Shown here: piece after piece, positions 26,291 to 35,931 of the stretch | How positions within the stretch are numbered: the stretch's first letter is position 1 | How the letters are laid out: the number at the start of each line of letters is the position of its first letter | NCBI GenBank assembly: GCA_023356535.1 | Contig: JAKQYF010000021.1 | Location: 1 to 37,502 of the forward strand | Source: Trichodesmium sp. MAG_R03 | Lineage (GTDB): Bacteria; Cyanobacteriota; Cyanobacteriia; Cyanobacteriales; Microcoleaceae | DNA length: 37,502 bases | Direction of reading: 5' to 3' | Notes under the pieces: model-generated | Seen by the model: only the letters and a program-made list of their open reading frames with translations | Database searches by the model: none | What the model was told of the DNA's origin: nothing | Made by a program: the position numbers and the translations under genes

Positions 26291-26775
26291 ACTAAAAACT
26301 TAAATGATATAATTTCCCCTTGAATACCATTACTTTACTGGAATGAAGGTAAAGTATAAAATGTAAGAAGCAGAAAGTTTTCTTCAATTTGTCAATTGAT
26401 TTTATACAATAGACCTCTCCCAGAATACCGATCTTGGAACGGTGGGGTAAGGATTTGAGAATCTTGTCTGGAGATGTCTAATAAACAAAAGATGTTGCCG
26501 GAATATGATATGACCTTTCTCATTCGTCAAATATATAGACAATACTAAGCATAAGTACTCATCGCAAATTTTATTTCAGTTAGGTAAACTATTGGCGCTT
26601 AAGATACTAGCGAGTTAAGATTCCCGCGGTGGGGACAATAGGAAGTTTAGTATTTTAACCTCATACACTTGGAATCTGCTATAGTTATAGGCTAATATTA
26701 AGCATTATTATTTTCTCCTGACTCCTGACTCCTTATTTTTTATCTACACTAAGTTTTGAAGTACAGAATTTAGAT

Positions 26776-27432
26776 TCAATCTTGAGCTGAAAAAGATTTA
26801 TGCAAAAGTAATCTTTGGGGTTGCCCAAAGAGTATAGAGCCAAAAGTCCACTCAACTTTTTCTAATCTGTAACCAGCTTTATAATAAAGTCTCCGAGCAC
26901 TATGATTATTTTCTAATACATGAAGGTATAGGTCACATAACCCCCATTCTAATACTCTATGTTCACAAAAATTTAACAACTGTTGAGCAATTCCTAGTTG
27001 TCGATAATCAATATCAACAGCCAAGTTTGACAAGTAAGCATACTTAAAATTATCTAACTGCCAAGGATTGAGCGAAAAAAGTTCATTCTCCCGAAGCGAC
27101 CTTACACTAATTTCTACAGTTCCCACCAAATCCTGCCCTCCAATAGTAGATAAATTCTCAGTAGATTTAGTATCTTTAATAACCATAGCAACAATACAAA
27201 AATAATGCTTACTTTTAGAACGGATACGATTTCGTAAATTTTTGTAAATATTTGCTTGCAAAAAAGGATAAACATAACTCATAATTCCTTCACGTGAATG
27301 AAAACAATTAGTTAATATTTCGGAAATACTCTTTAGTTCCTGTGGTTGAGCAATGCGGATTGAAAAGTCAAATTGATGCTCTTTTCCGACTTGAGGTTTA
27401 ACAGACTTTGAGAAAAAAAATAAAGGACTCAC
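26776..27432 (-). CDS. GNAT family N-acetyltransferase
   Basis: A 218-aa acetyl-CoA-dependent acetyltransferase. The GNAT core begins at about residue 25 (IRIAQPQELKSISEIL). Motif A, which binds the pyrophosphate of acetyl-CoA, is seen as AYLSNLAVDIDYRQLGIAQQ. Motif B follows as LYLHVLENNHSARRLYYKAGY. This arrangement is like cyanobacterial and plastid GNATs (the NSI/SNAT-like group), but the substrate cannot be read from sequence. The start is GTG at 27432 with no clear ribosome site. Residues 1-22 are poorly conserved-looking, so a later start is possible. A dead copy of its middle part lies downstream at 26070. Confidence 0.85.
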   Translation of the reverse strand: MSPLFFFSKSVKPQVGKEHQFDFSIRIAQPQELKSISEILTNCFHSREGIMSYVYPFLQANIYKNLRNRIRSKSKHYFCIVAMVIKDTKSTENLSTIGGQDLVGTVEISVRSLRENELFSLNPWQLDNFKYAYLSNLAVDIDYRQLGIAQQLLNFCEHRVLEWGLCDLYLHVLENNHSARRLYYKAGYRLEKVEWTFGSILFGQPQRLLLHKSFSAQD

Positions 27433-27682
27433 AATAAACTTACAAGCTATATCTATATAGATTTTAAATTTTTAAATATTTATAAAAAACTACCTAATGC
27501 CATTTATTTTGAGAGATATAGATTTAAAAAATTCTTATGTACAAATCTTGAATAGCCAAACTCTTTTGATAGCTGGATGTGCTCTTCTGTATTGTGGTAT
27601 AATATCATTTTTCAAAATATGAATATTTCTCTTAATCTGATAGGTAGGATATAAGTATACATCGTAATGTATTTTGGATCAA

Positions 27683-27821
27683 TATAGCAATTTGCCCATA
27701 GGTTATGATAATTCAAAAATTAGAAATAAACTCCGAAACTCTTACCCCTTGGAGATTATACCAAAAACCCCGTACCAAAAAGTGGTAAGATTTTGGACAC
27801 GAATAAAATAGGATTGCTATA
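27683..27821 (-). repeat. MITE family B, copy 6
   Basis: A 139-bp element bounded by TATAGCAATTTGC and TAGGATTGCTATA. The core AAAAAGTGGTAAGATTTTGG is the inverse of copy 3 at 6504. Confidence 0.8.
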
Positions 27822-27952
27822 GTCGGTCTCAGATCTATTGCTATAATTATTTTAGATATCAATGTAACTATTGACAAATGAAATGTTAACTGTTATTGAA
27901 GAAAGAATTTTTAAGACTCTATAAAAGAACAATTTTGAATTGATATACTTTA

Positions 27953-28123
27953 ATGGTTAAGCTGACTAAAAGTCTATTGAACAAGAAAAGAGTTTTTGGT
28001 AGACCTAAAAAAATATCACCCATGCTAGAAAATAAACTTAGAGCTGAACTTGAAGTTGTAGAAGGTTTTAGTAGTTATAATGAAGTACAAACATGGTTAA
28101 AATTAGTGTGTGATAAAGCTTAA
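27953..28123 (+). pseudogene. IS630-type transposase N-terminal fragment
   Basis: A 56-codon frame ends FGRPKKISPMLENKLRAELE then VEGFSSYNEVQTWLKLV. This is the helix-turn-helix linker region typical of the IS630/Tc1-mariner transposases of cyanobacteria. It stops after CDKA, with no DDE domain downstream, so it is a stub rather than a working gene. It lies between two MITE B copies. Confidence 0.6.
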
Positions 28124-28260
28124 AATAGATTGAAAAATAAATCATAATTTTTGTACTGAAACTATTTCAAATTAACAGATAATTATCATAAATTCTCTGA
28201 TAGGTTTGAGTATACTAAATTAAGGAGGTAGTTGATAAAAAAAGGCCATTTCTAATGTAC

Positions 28261-28399
28261 TATAGCAATCCGTCCATAGGTTGTAACAATTCAAAAAGTA
28301 GAAATAAACTCTGAAAGTCTTACCCATTAACCATTACCTCCTAAACATCTTCTCAAAAAGTGGCAAGATTTTTGACATGAATAAAATAGGATTGCTATA
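28261..28399 (-). repeat. MITE family B, copy 7
   Basis: A 139-bp element bounded by TATAGCAATCCGT and TAGGATTGCTATA, close in sequence to copy 6. The remaining spacer to the cyaC start (28400-28764) shows no gene. Confidence 0.8.
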
Positions 28400-28764
28400 T
28401 ATGCGAGAAGAGTAATCTGTTGATTAAAGATTAAAAATTGATCAAGTATATAAATTTGGGTTAATTTTGTTTTGAATCAAAAAAACTATCAGAAAATCTT
28501 CAAGAATCGAATTTTGCAAACAAACATTCATTCATTTATAAAAATTATGAACTTAATAAAGTGAAGTTTTAATAACAACTATTATCATTGAAGTAGCTTT
28601 TTTCACTGAACCAAATACCAAAGTGAGGAAATAACTTCTTGATTGATTAAACAGGTGTAAATGGCCATCAAGTAATCACTTGTGAAGTGGAATAGAGTTA
28701 TATCCATCTGTACCTGATCAACAATAATTCATCATAACTGACCTGAAAGCACGGAGAGCGGTGC

Positions 28765-31700
28765 ATGAATTTCAGACAAAGAAAACCTAAACAACAAATT
28801 TTGGTTGTCGATGACGAGCCATACAATTTAGACCTTCTGTATCGCACCTTTTTCCAACATTACAAGGTGCTGCGAGCCAAAAGTGGGCCAGAAGCGCTAG
28901 AAATTCTGGAAAAATCTGGGGAAGTAGCTGTAATTATTTCAGACCAGCGAATGCCTAAAATGAGTGGTACAGAATTTCTAAGTCTTACTGCTGAGAAATA
29001 TCCTAATAGTATTAGGATTATTTTGACTGGGTACACAGACGTAGAAGACTTAGTAGAAGCCATCAACTCTGGTAAAGTCTTTAAATATGTGACTAAACCT
29101 TGGGATGATGATGAATTAAAAGCATTAGTCAAACAGGGGGTTGACACTCACAATGTCCTCAAATCTCATACTGAGGAACTACGTCGTGCCCTTCAGCAAG
29201 AATCTCTCCTATACGCAGTTACTAATACTATTCGCTCTGCCCCCAATTATCAGGAGATGCTCCAGAGGATAGTAGAAAGTATTGGTCAAATGTTTGAAGT
29301 GAGTTTGGCAATTTGTTGTCCTTTCCAAGATAGCCATGGAGAAGACGAATGGTTTGTTGTTTATGAGAATCAAGAGCATAACTCTGAAGAATCAGCCAAC
29401 AATTATTCCCCTAAAATACCACAAGAAATTTTGGCTCATATTATCTGGGAAACAAAGACTGTAGAAATCATTTCAGATAGTCAAAATCACGAAAGGCTAA
29501 AGGGAGAAACTGTAGAACTTCAACAGCGCCGACAAGCTTACATAGCAACGAATATCTATTCTAGTCTAATTGTGCCTCTATTTTCCCGCTCGGAATTAAT
29601 TGCAGTTTTAGCACTGCACCAGTGTGGAGAATATCGCAATTGGTTAGACCATGAAGTTCAACTCTTAATAACAGTGACCGATCAAGCTGCTCTGGCTCTA
29701 TCTCAAGCTCGTGCTTATGAACAACTGAGAAGTCTTGCCCAACGGGAAACTCTGGTAAATACAATCACAACTGCTATTCGCTCTAGTCTTAACCCTCAAC
29801 ATATTTTTGCTGCTATCACTCAAGAGTTAGGGAAAGCTTTAAAAGTAGATGCTTGCGTTCTCTCATTGTGGACGGACACTGATGAATATGTTCATTGTGT
29901 GGGGTTATATGATACTCAAGCTCAATCCTCTGTCAGTAACACTGAAGCTGAAACTCTTTCAGATGCATCTGTGATTGCAGCACAAATTTCTAATTATGAC
30001 AACTTATTTACTTCAATGAACTTACCTCAGTCAATTGTTCCTATTAGTAGCAATCCTGTTTTAGTAGAATTGCTAAAAACTAAAAAAACCGTAGCAATTA
30101 GCGATCTGAATCAACATAGAGAATTTAATAAATCTGAACTCCCGTTACGCTTTAATGCTCGTGCTTTGATGTTAGTACCTCTCACAGTTGATGGCCAAAT
30201 TATTGGCAGTATTTCTCTACGGAACAATTATGATGAGCGGCAATGGCAAGCCTCAGAAATTGAACTAGCTGAAGCAGTAGCTTCCCATGCGGCGATCGCT
30301 GTTCAACAATCCCGTCTTTATCAAACCACTAGACAACAAGCAGAAAGACTAATTGAAGCAGACCACTTGAAAACAGAGTTTTTCCAGAATATCTCCCATG
30401 AGTTTCGTACTCCTCTGACTCTGATGATTGGATTATTAGAGGAAGCAGTGAACTCTAAACAAGATTTACCTCTAGAACCAGCTGCGATCGCTCTACGTAA
30501 TTCCCGTCGTCTCTTGAGATTAGTGAATCAATTACTAGACTTACAAAGACTTGATGCTGGACGAATGCAGCCTTGTTTTCGCCCCTGTAGTCTTGTTGAT
30601 CTGTGTCGTAATATTGTTGAATCATTTACCCCCTACTGCCAGAACAAAGAACTAAATTTAGTTACATACTTTAGTAATAATTGCCCACCAGTTTATTTAG
30701 ATGTAGAAAAATTTGATAAAGTTATCTACAATTTGCTATCAAATGCGATGAAATTTACTCCTGCTGGAGGAAGTATTACGATTTCAATTCAATCTAGTCA
30801 GGAATATTGTCTGTTGAAAGTACAAGACACTGGTATTGGAATTCGTCAAGAACAAATTCCCTTTTTGTTTGAAAGATTTCGGCAAGCAGAAGGTTCAGCA
30901 AATCGTTCTTATGAAGGAAGTGGTTTAGGTTTAGCTTTAGTCAAAGAATTAGTAGAACTTCATGGTGCTCAAATAAGTGTGGAATCAGTTTATGGTCAAG
31001 GTACTACTTTTCAAGTTTGGATGCGAACAGGTAAGAGCCATTTACCTGTAGCCGAAGTATCAGAAATATCAGCCGAATTTGATGCTACTAAGTTAGCTGT
31101 TGAGTTGGCGGATGTAGAAGCAGAGTTAAAAGAAGTAGAGGAATTACAAGCTGTAGACCAACAAGAAAATATTGCCACAGTTAATGATGATGATATGGCA
31201 GTAGCTACTATTTTGGTAGTAGATGATAATCCAGATTTGAGAAATTATGTATCAAGAATTATGCGAAAGTCTAACTTTAATGTGGTGTTAGCTAGAAATG
31301 GACATGAGGGATTTGAAGTTGCACGAATTCATCATCCTCATGTAATCATAACTGATTTGATGATGCCAGTTGTGTCTGGTTTGGATTTAATTAAAATGAT
31401 TAGAGAAGAACAACAATTGCGAGGTACGCCGGTTATTTTGTTAACTGCTAAAACAGATGAATATACTAGAATTGAAGGAGTAGAAAGAGGGGCAGATGCT
31501 TATTTGGCAAAACCATTTAATGATAGAGAATTGTTAGCAGAAGTCAGAAATTTATTGGTTTTGAAAGAGAATGAGCGACAGGTGCAAAAGTTGAATTATT
31601 ACTTAACGGAATCAGTATTACGGCGGTTTTTACCACCGGAAATGGTGCAACGAGCAGCAAAAGGAGAATTATCTTTGGATTTGACACCAGAGCCAAGGTT

Positions 31701-32277
31701 GGTAACAGTTTTATTTAGTGATATTGTGGGTTTTACTCGGATGTCGAATGTTTTGCAGTCGTCTCGTATGGCAGGATTATTGAATGAATATTTGGCAGAA
31801 ATGACAAGAGCTATTTTTGCTAATGGTGGTACTGTAGATAAGTTTGTGGGGGACGCTGTGATGGCAATTTATGGTTCACCTGAAGATCTGACTCCACAGG
31901 AGCAAGCGCGACGTGCAGTAGCTTCAGCTCAGGCAATGTTGAAAGCTTTAGATAAGTTGAATGAGCGCTGGCAAAATCTGAAGTTGATTAGCGAAAATGA
32001 GATATCTCCTATGAGGTTTCGTTGTGGAATTCATCAGGGGAATGCTGTAGTAGGGATGTTTGGTGGCCCAGAGCGCTCTGACTATACAGCTATTGGCCCA
32101 TCAGTAAATATTGCAGCCCGTTTGGAAGAGGCAGCAGAGCCAAATACAATTTTGGTATCAGCAACAGTTGCCCAGTATCTGGATAGTCGGATGGTGAAGA
32201 AGCAGGGATATTTAAAACTAAAAGGTATAGATGAAGATATTTTGGGCTTTGTGGTGAGTCGAAGTCCCATAAAGTGA
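28765..32277 (+). CDS. cyaC: Hybrid two-component adenylate cyclase (CyaC type)
   Basis: A 1170-aa cytoplasmic signalling protein that should make cAMP under phosphorelay control. The domains in order are: a receiver (about 8-125, aspartate in VIISDQRMPKMSG); two GAF domains (about 160-315 and 335-520); a histidine-kinase dimerisation domain with His near 545 (NISHEFRTPLTLMIG); and an HATPase domain (NLLSNAMKFTPAGG, DTGIGIR, GSGLGLALV). A second receiver follows (about 813-930, aspartate in VIITDLMMPVVSG), then a class III cyclase domain (about 975-1160). The cyclase has both metal aspartates (FSDIVGF and VGDAVM), a lysine in DKFVGD and a threonine in SDYTAIGPSVN at the base-selecting sites. 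That fits ATP use in the cyanobacterial CyaC group. GGAG lies 8 nt before the ATG. Anabaena and Arthrospira CyaC have this general layout. Confidence 0.95.
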   Translation: MNFRQRKPKQQILVVDDEPYNLDLLYRTFFQHYKVLRAKSGPEALEILEKSGEVAVIISDQRMPKMSGTEFLSLTAEKYPNSIRIILTGYTDVEDLVEAINSGKVFKYVTKPWDDDELKALVKQGVDTHNVLKSHTEELRRALQQESLLYAVTNTIRSAPNYQEMLQRIVESIGQMFEVSLAICCPFQDSHGEDEWFVVYENQEHNSEESANNYSPKIPQEILAHIIWETKTVEIISDSQNHERLKGETVELQQRRQAYIATNIYSSLIVPLFSRSELIAVLALHQCGEYRNWLDHEVQLLITVTDQAALALSQARAYEQLRSLAQRETLVNTITTAIRSSLNPQHIFAAITQELGKALKVDACVLSLWTDTDEYVHCVGLYDTQAQSSVSNTEAETLSDASVIAAQISNYDNLFTSMNLPQSIVPISSNPVLVELLKTKKTVAISDLNQHREFNKSELPLRFNARALMLVPLTVDGQIIGSISLRNNYDERQWQASEIELAEAVASHAAIAVQQSRLYQTTRQQAERLIEADHLKTEFFQNISHEFRTPLTLMIGLLEEAVNSKQDLPLEPAAIALRNSRRLLRLVNQLLDLQRLDAGRMQPCFRPCSLVDLCRNIVESFTPYCQNKELNLVTYFSNNCPPVYLDVEKFDKVIYNLLSNAMKFTPAGGSITISIQSSQEYCLLKVQDTGIGIRQEQIPFLFERFRQAEGSANRSYEGSGLGLALVKELVELHGAQISVESVYGQGTTFQVWMRTGKSHLPVAEVSEISAEFDATKLAVELADVEAELKEVEELQAVDQQENIATVNDDDMAVATILVVDDNPDLRNYVSRIMRKSNFNVVLARNGHEGFEVARIHHPHVIITDLMMPVVSGLDLIKMIREEQQLRGTPVILLTAKTDEYTRIEGVERGADAYLAKPFNDRELLAEVRNLLVLKENERQVQKLNYYLTESVLRRFLPPEMVQRAAKGELSLDLTPEPRLVTVLFSDIVGFTRMSNVLQSSRMAGLLNEYLAEMTRAIFANGGTVDKFVGDAVMAIYGSPEDLTPQEQARRAVASAQAMLKALDKLNERWQNLKLISENEISPMRFRCGIHQGNAVVGMFGGPERSDYTAIGPSVNIAARLEEAAEPNTILVSATVAQYLDSRMVKKQGYLKLKGIDEDILGFVVSRSPIK

Positions 32278-32633
32278 ACTACCTGCCCCCAACCTGATCA
32301 GGTATAGCGCGGGCTTCTGACTTCATCGGGGAATACCACAACTTAGATTTGCACCCAAGTTTTGGACTTATATTATGTCCGGATAATTAGTGATCAAAAA
32401 ACTTCCTCGCACATTTTATTCAAATTTTATTCTTAGTTGACTGTTTTCAATATAAAATTAACAATTTCTTACAAGTCTATGTATCTCGGCGCTCATCGTA
32501 CCGATAGAGCGCGGGACTTATTACCTCCCCGAAACCCCCACCATTAGTTAAATTTGATGAAGTCGAAATATTTTTTTTCTGATTTACTTGCAATTTTGAG
32601 AAACTATGCTATTATAAAAGAATAAATGTGGGT

Positions 32634-32704
32634 GCGGGTGTAGTTTAGTGGTAAAACCTTAGCCTTCCAAGCTAATGATGGGGGTTCGATTCCCCCTACC
32701 CGCT
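32634..32704 (+). tRNA. tRNA-Gly(UCC)
   Basis: The acceptor stem GCGGGTG pairs with TACCCGC. The anticodon stem TTAGC/GCTAA holds the loop CTTCCAA, giving anticodon TCC. The T arm GGGGG-TTCGATT-CCCCC is perfect. CCA is not encoded. The upstream spacer 32278-32633 has two short GC-rich islands (near 32305-32330 and 32490-32545) in otherwise AT-rich DNA. Confidence 0.95.
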
Positions 32705-32789
32705 TTTATCTGATAATTAATGACTTTCTTACATTTGAGCCTAGGAAAAAATTACTATATCTTTGGTTTGTTCTTTTTTTTCATTGGTT

Positions 32790-33132
32790 CTTGATATATA
32801 TTCTTGAAGACCCTTCTTCTTAATTTTTTGTCCTTTGAGTCCTGTCTAAAATTAATACTAATTCAGAGGTGATACTGAATAAATTTTCTACCATGATTTT
32901 GACCCTTAGGAAACCAGAATATAGGTAAACTTAATGCCTTAATAGTTAAAAATCTTTGTATATGTCTTCCCTTACTTTCAGATTTTATTGGTAGCTGAAA
33001 GTAATTGGCTAATTTTGATATTTGTACAGTTTTATATACTGATATTAAATATAATAATATTTGTAATGTTACTACTTGAGATGGACTCAATTTTTGTTCA
33101 ATTTGTTCTTGATAAAAGCCTAATATATTCAC
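32790..33132 (-). pseudogene. IS4-like transposase N-terminal remnant
   Basis: The minus strand reads EQIEQKLSPSQVVTLQILLY, SKLANYFQLPIKSESKGRHI and FLTIKALSLPIFWFP, an arrangement typical of the N-terminus of cyanobacterial IS4-family transposases. After KFIQYHL a stop appears. The next frame gives ELVLILDRTQ, matching the first catalytic-aspartate motif (LxLDRTxW) expected there. The gene is frameshifted and then lost. Confidence 0.65.
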
Positions 33133-33233
33133 TTTTATTTGTTTTTACTTCTCATAACCAACCCTTTTTTATCATCTTTTTATTTCCACATTTGCTCTAA
33201 TGAATAAATAATTAACTTAGGTGGGGGATGGGA

Positions 33234-33360
33234 CAGGGCAAACGCATCTTATTTTTAAAGTTTTGACAGGGTAAGGATGTCAGGTTTCTGAATATTTATG
33301 CTCATTCCTCCTATAAACCTGAACGGCAGAAGCTTCCATAATTTAGATGCGTTTTCCCTG
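33234..33360. repeat. Inverted-repeat element, family E copy 2
   Basis: A 127-bp element bounded by CAGGGCAAACGCATCT and AGATGCGTTTTCCCTG. It is flanked on both sides by the identical 11-mer GGGGGATGGGA (33223-33233 and 33361-33371), a target-site duplication. Confidence 0.75.
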
Positions 33361-33540
33361 GGGGGATGGGATTGAATTTGCGATCGCCAGCTCATTCTCA
33401 ATAAGCTTGCTTTTTTATTGAATTATTATTCAAGTTATTGTCTCAAACTCTTATTAAATCTACCTTATAGCTTGCTTGTCACCCCGTGAGGACAAATATA
33501 ATGGAGAAACATTTGGGTTACTAGATGATTTTTTCGATAA

Positions 33541-34173
33541 CTATTTACTTGTTTCTGGTTGCTCTTTTTTGTCAGTAGACTCTTCTGTTGTATCCAATAA
33601 TTCATCGGATGTGTCTTGTTTTTCCCATTCGGCAACTGGTTTAGTTAAGACATTTTTGAAGTTGACAGATAACAACAAAACAAATATCTCTTCTGAGGGT
33701 TCTCCTTTTGGTTCTAATTGAGAATATATAAAATTACCATTAAAGTCTGGTTGACCTAAAAATAGACGACTGGTTTTACCATCTTTGAGTTGAATTTCTA
33801 AAGTTATTTCTGGTTTTTCTAAACCATATTCTGATAACTGAGAGACTGAAGTAGTGATGGAACGATTGCTTTTTAAGTTTGTTAGTTCATATAACAAAAA
33901 TTCTACTGTTTGTAAATCAGCTTTTGTTTCTAAAGGTCCAATTATATTCCAGGTTTTTTCTTCTGCTTCTTCATCTCTTTTTAAGGTTAATGTTTCTGAG
34001 TCTTGTTTAATGGTAATAGTCTGAATTTGTTCTGACTCAAAATCAAACACTTGTTTTTGTTTTTCTTGGATTTCTGTCTGTTGTTGTGTACCTCGAATTT
34101 CATATAAGTAAACAAATCCTATCAAAGCAAGTGCTGTTAACATTAATATTAAAGTTGTTCTTTTGATTTTCAT
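33541..34173 (-). CDS. DUF4340 domain-containing protein
   Basis: A 210-aa protein with an N-terminal membrane anchor (residues about 7-25, LILMLTALALIGFVYLYEI) and a long hydrophilic domain facing outward or into the periplasm. Segments such as IQTITIKQDSETLTLKRD, WNIIGPLETKADLQTVEFLL, YGLEKPEITLEIQLKDGKTS and RLFLGQPDFNGNFIYSQL fit DUF4340. This family usually sits beside GldG-type ABC transport genes, and its function is not defined. No such partner is present here because the upstream side is occupied by transposon relics starting at 34216. The C-terminus is acidic and serine/threonine-rich. The start at 34173 is followed at once by a positively charged KIKR, as expected before a membrane anchor. 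Confidence 0.85.
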   Translation of the reverse strand: MKIKRTTLILMLTALALIGFVYLYEIRGTQQQTEIQEKQKQVFDFESEQIQTITIKQDSETLTLKRDEEAEEKTWNIIGPLETKADLQTVEFLLYELTNLKSNRSITTSVSQLSEYGLEKPEITLEIQLKDGKTSRLFLGQPDFNGNFIYSQLEPKGEPSEEIFVLLLSVNFKNVLTKPVAEWEKQDTSDELLDTTEESTDKKEQPETSK

Positions 34174-34237
34174 ATTATTTATGGTTTTAGGAGGTATATA
34201 GGGACATTAAAGGAATTATATAGAATCCGGTTAATTA

Positions 34238-34544
34238 GGGTTTGCTGATTAATCATAAAAGCATTGACATATAAAAGCTTTAGCCTGATTTGGGGGGGCA
34301 AAAAGTACTAGCTTTTTGCTGGTTTAAGCTGAAAAAGTTAGGATTTCGGGCACTCTCATGGCAGAAAAATGAAGGGACAAATATATCCAACTACCTCTTC
34401 TAGCAATTCCCCGTTCCTCTGTAGGGACGTAACGCTTAGGGACATGAAACGCATTTTTGCTATGCAACGTCCCTATTTCTCCTCCTGGGAGATGTTAGGG
34501 GTAGGTCCCCTATTCCTGAAAAAGACTTTTTCAGCAAGCCCTAA
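34238..34544. repeat. Repeat family A copy 6
   Basis: The most complete copy, from TTTGCTGATTAATC to TTTTTCAGCAAGCCCTAA. Its left two-thirds are the inverse of 199-395, and its right third aligns directly with 149-197 and with 410-478. Confidence 0.7.
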
Positions 34545-35474
34545 TTAGACATTGCAAATAAAAGTTGACGGCCACCAGTGGCATTGAGTGACTGCCCGTA
34601 AGATTTCTGGTTGTTTGATTAGCTGACAACAGCGATAGAATTCCATTCCACTGCACGATTGCAGATTACCGAAAAATTGGGTTTAAAGCCTTGCCCATAA
34701 GCGGGCGACTTTTTAGTTAATTTTTTTTCACTGGCTTAGTCCTTCTTGCTTTTTAGTGCACAAGAAATATATTAGTCGCGGGTGGGTATACCGAGACAAA
34801 AAACGGATATTGAGGCCAGCAGCCAGACTACTACCAAAGTAGCAGCAGTCTGTGAAATGTCAACCCGCCGAGGGGCTAAGGCTCGGTTGTTACCCAGTTC
34901 CTTTAGGCCAGGGAGGATGTTAACTAGTTTGATTTCTCAAACTAGAAGTCGCTGTTGGAGTTTTTTTCCATTCTTCCTGTTCCAACTCGGAAGCTAAAGC
35001 ATGAGCATAACAAGGCACTTTGATCTTATATTCTAGCCTCCGTAGTTACTCCTATCACCCCTAGGGAGACACTGGACATCCCAGCACCTCACTCATTCAG
35101 AGCGCTACTTTTGGGCCACTCCATCTGCTTCCACCAGGAGGTTCTCCTTCTAAAACTTGTACCAGTAGAGCTTGCTGCAGGTCATCTAGCAAGGGCTTGG
35201 CTCCCTAGTTCTGGTGACGACCATCTCCCATAGCTGTTGATCCTCCTTTGTTGAACCGTTGAGCGTTGGCGGAGGATGGTGGCGGTAGCTATATCGCTTC
35301 TTATCATTGCCAGCCTAACCCATTCACTGTAGCTACTTCTTCACTCTTTGAGCCTTTGGCCAACAGCCAGATAATCTACCACTGAGACCATTCTACCACA
35401 TCTCTAGCGCCTCGATAAAGCTTTTCTATTTCTGGTACAGAAATATGCTCTTTGATGCTCAAACCCTTTCCCAT
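34545..35474 (-). pseudogene. IS630-family transposase, broken
   Basis: Minus-strand fragments in several frames read MGKGLSIKEHISVPEIEKLY, RGARDVVEWSQW, then AKPLLDDLQQALLVQVLEGE, PPGGSRWSGPKV and EVLGCPVSP, then ASELEQEEWKK at about 34960. After the IS605-like insert the frame CCQLIKQPEILRAV-QCHWWP ends at 34545. The first parts match the helix-turn-helix and linker of cyanobacterial IS630 transposases, and the last part their C-terminal HWWP region. The catalytic middle is missing and several stops interrupt it. Confidence 0.7.
34668..34923 (+). mobile_element. IS200/IS605-like non-autonomous element, copy 2
   Basis: A 256-bp inverted copy of 635-889, from ACCGAAAAATTGGGTTTAAA to CCAGGGAGGATGTTAA. 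It carries both hairpin ends and no ORF. It splits the IS630 transposase relic. Confidence 0.65.
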
Positions 35475-35628
35475 TGCTTTGATACCTACCCATTTCTAGC
35501 CACATACATATACATATACTATATAACCGGATTCTATATAACCCTTCAGTATAAGTTCCTCTAGCTTCGGTTTGGGCAGATATTTGAGCATCATTATCAA
35601 CCCTCAGAGAACCTGTTTTAATATCTAT

Positions 35629-35760
35629 TAGGACTTACCCATGAATGCTATTGGTAGGGTGTGTTTTGCTGACGCAAAGCTGGGCTAACGCTTCGCGACT
35701 TGAATTGCGCACTTCGTAACGCACCAAGGCTCTATATATAGTGCCCTTGCGTAAGTCCTG
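35629..35760. repeat. MITE family D, copy 1
   Basis: A 132-bp element bounded by TAGGACTTACC and GCGTAAGTCCTG, flanked by ATCTAT on both sides (35623-35628 and 35761-35766). It interrupts the haemagglutinin-like pseudogene. Confidence 0.85.
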
Positions 35761-35931
35761 ATCTATATCTCCTACTGCTCCAGAACTATTGGTTTTTACT
35801 GTCAGTTGACTGTTATTGTCTCGGTTCAGTGTTTCAGTTTGGGCTTTTATACTACCTCCTTTTCCTTCTGCTTCTATGGAGGCAGTTATTTTTATTTGGT
35901 CTGTTGTGAGGTTTTGGGTTTGAATTTTAAT

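Larger units (their letters stand above)
34216..35541 (-). mobile_element. Decayed IS630-like element with nested insertions
   Basis: TTATATAGAATCCGGTTA at 34216-34233 is perfectly inverted at 35524-35541, an 18-bp match. Between them lie, in order, a repeat A copy (34238-34544), the C-terminal part of an IS630 transposase, an IS605-like element (34668-34923) and the N-terminal part of the same transposase. I read this as an IS630-type element that later received other elements. Confidence 0.55.

Noticed and set aside
8241-28400. CRISPR array
   Set aside because: The repeats seen are 90-360 bp elements with inverted ends at irregular spacing. No short direct repeats with regular unique spacers and no cas genes were found.
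32988-33200. 70-aa hydrophobic plus-strand ORF
   Set aside because: It is antisense to the IS4 transposase remnant. Its hydrophobic residues come from AT-rich complementary DNA.
33470-33500. Terminator or regulatory hairpin after the DUF4340 gene
   Set aside because: GCTTGTCACCCCGTGAGGAC also occurs at about 13388 in the IS66 relic. It is probably a dispersed fragment, and the stem is too weak to call a terminator.
34782-34997. 71-aa plus-strand ORF
   Set aside because: It is read through the IS605-like element's hairpin end into the IS630 relic. No homologous protein is suggested.
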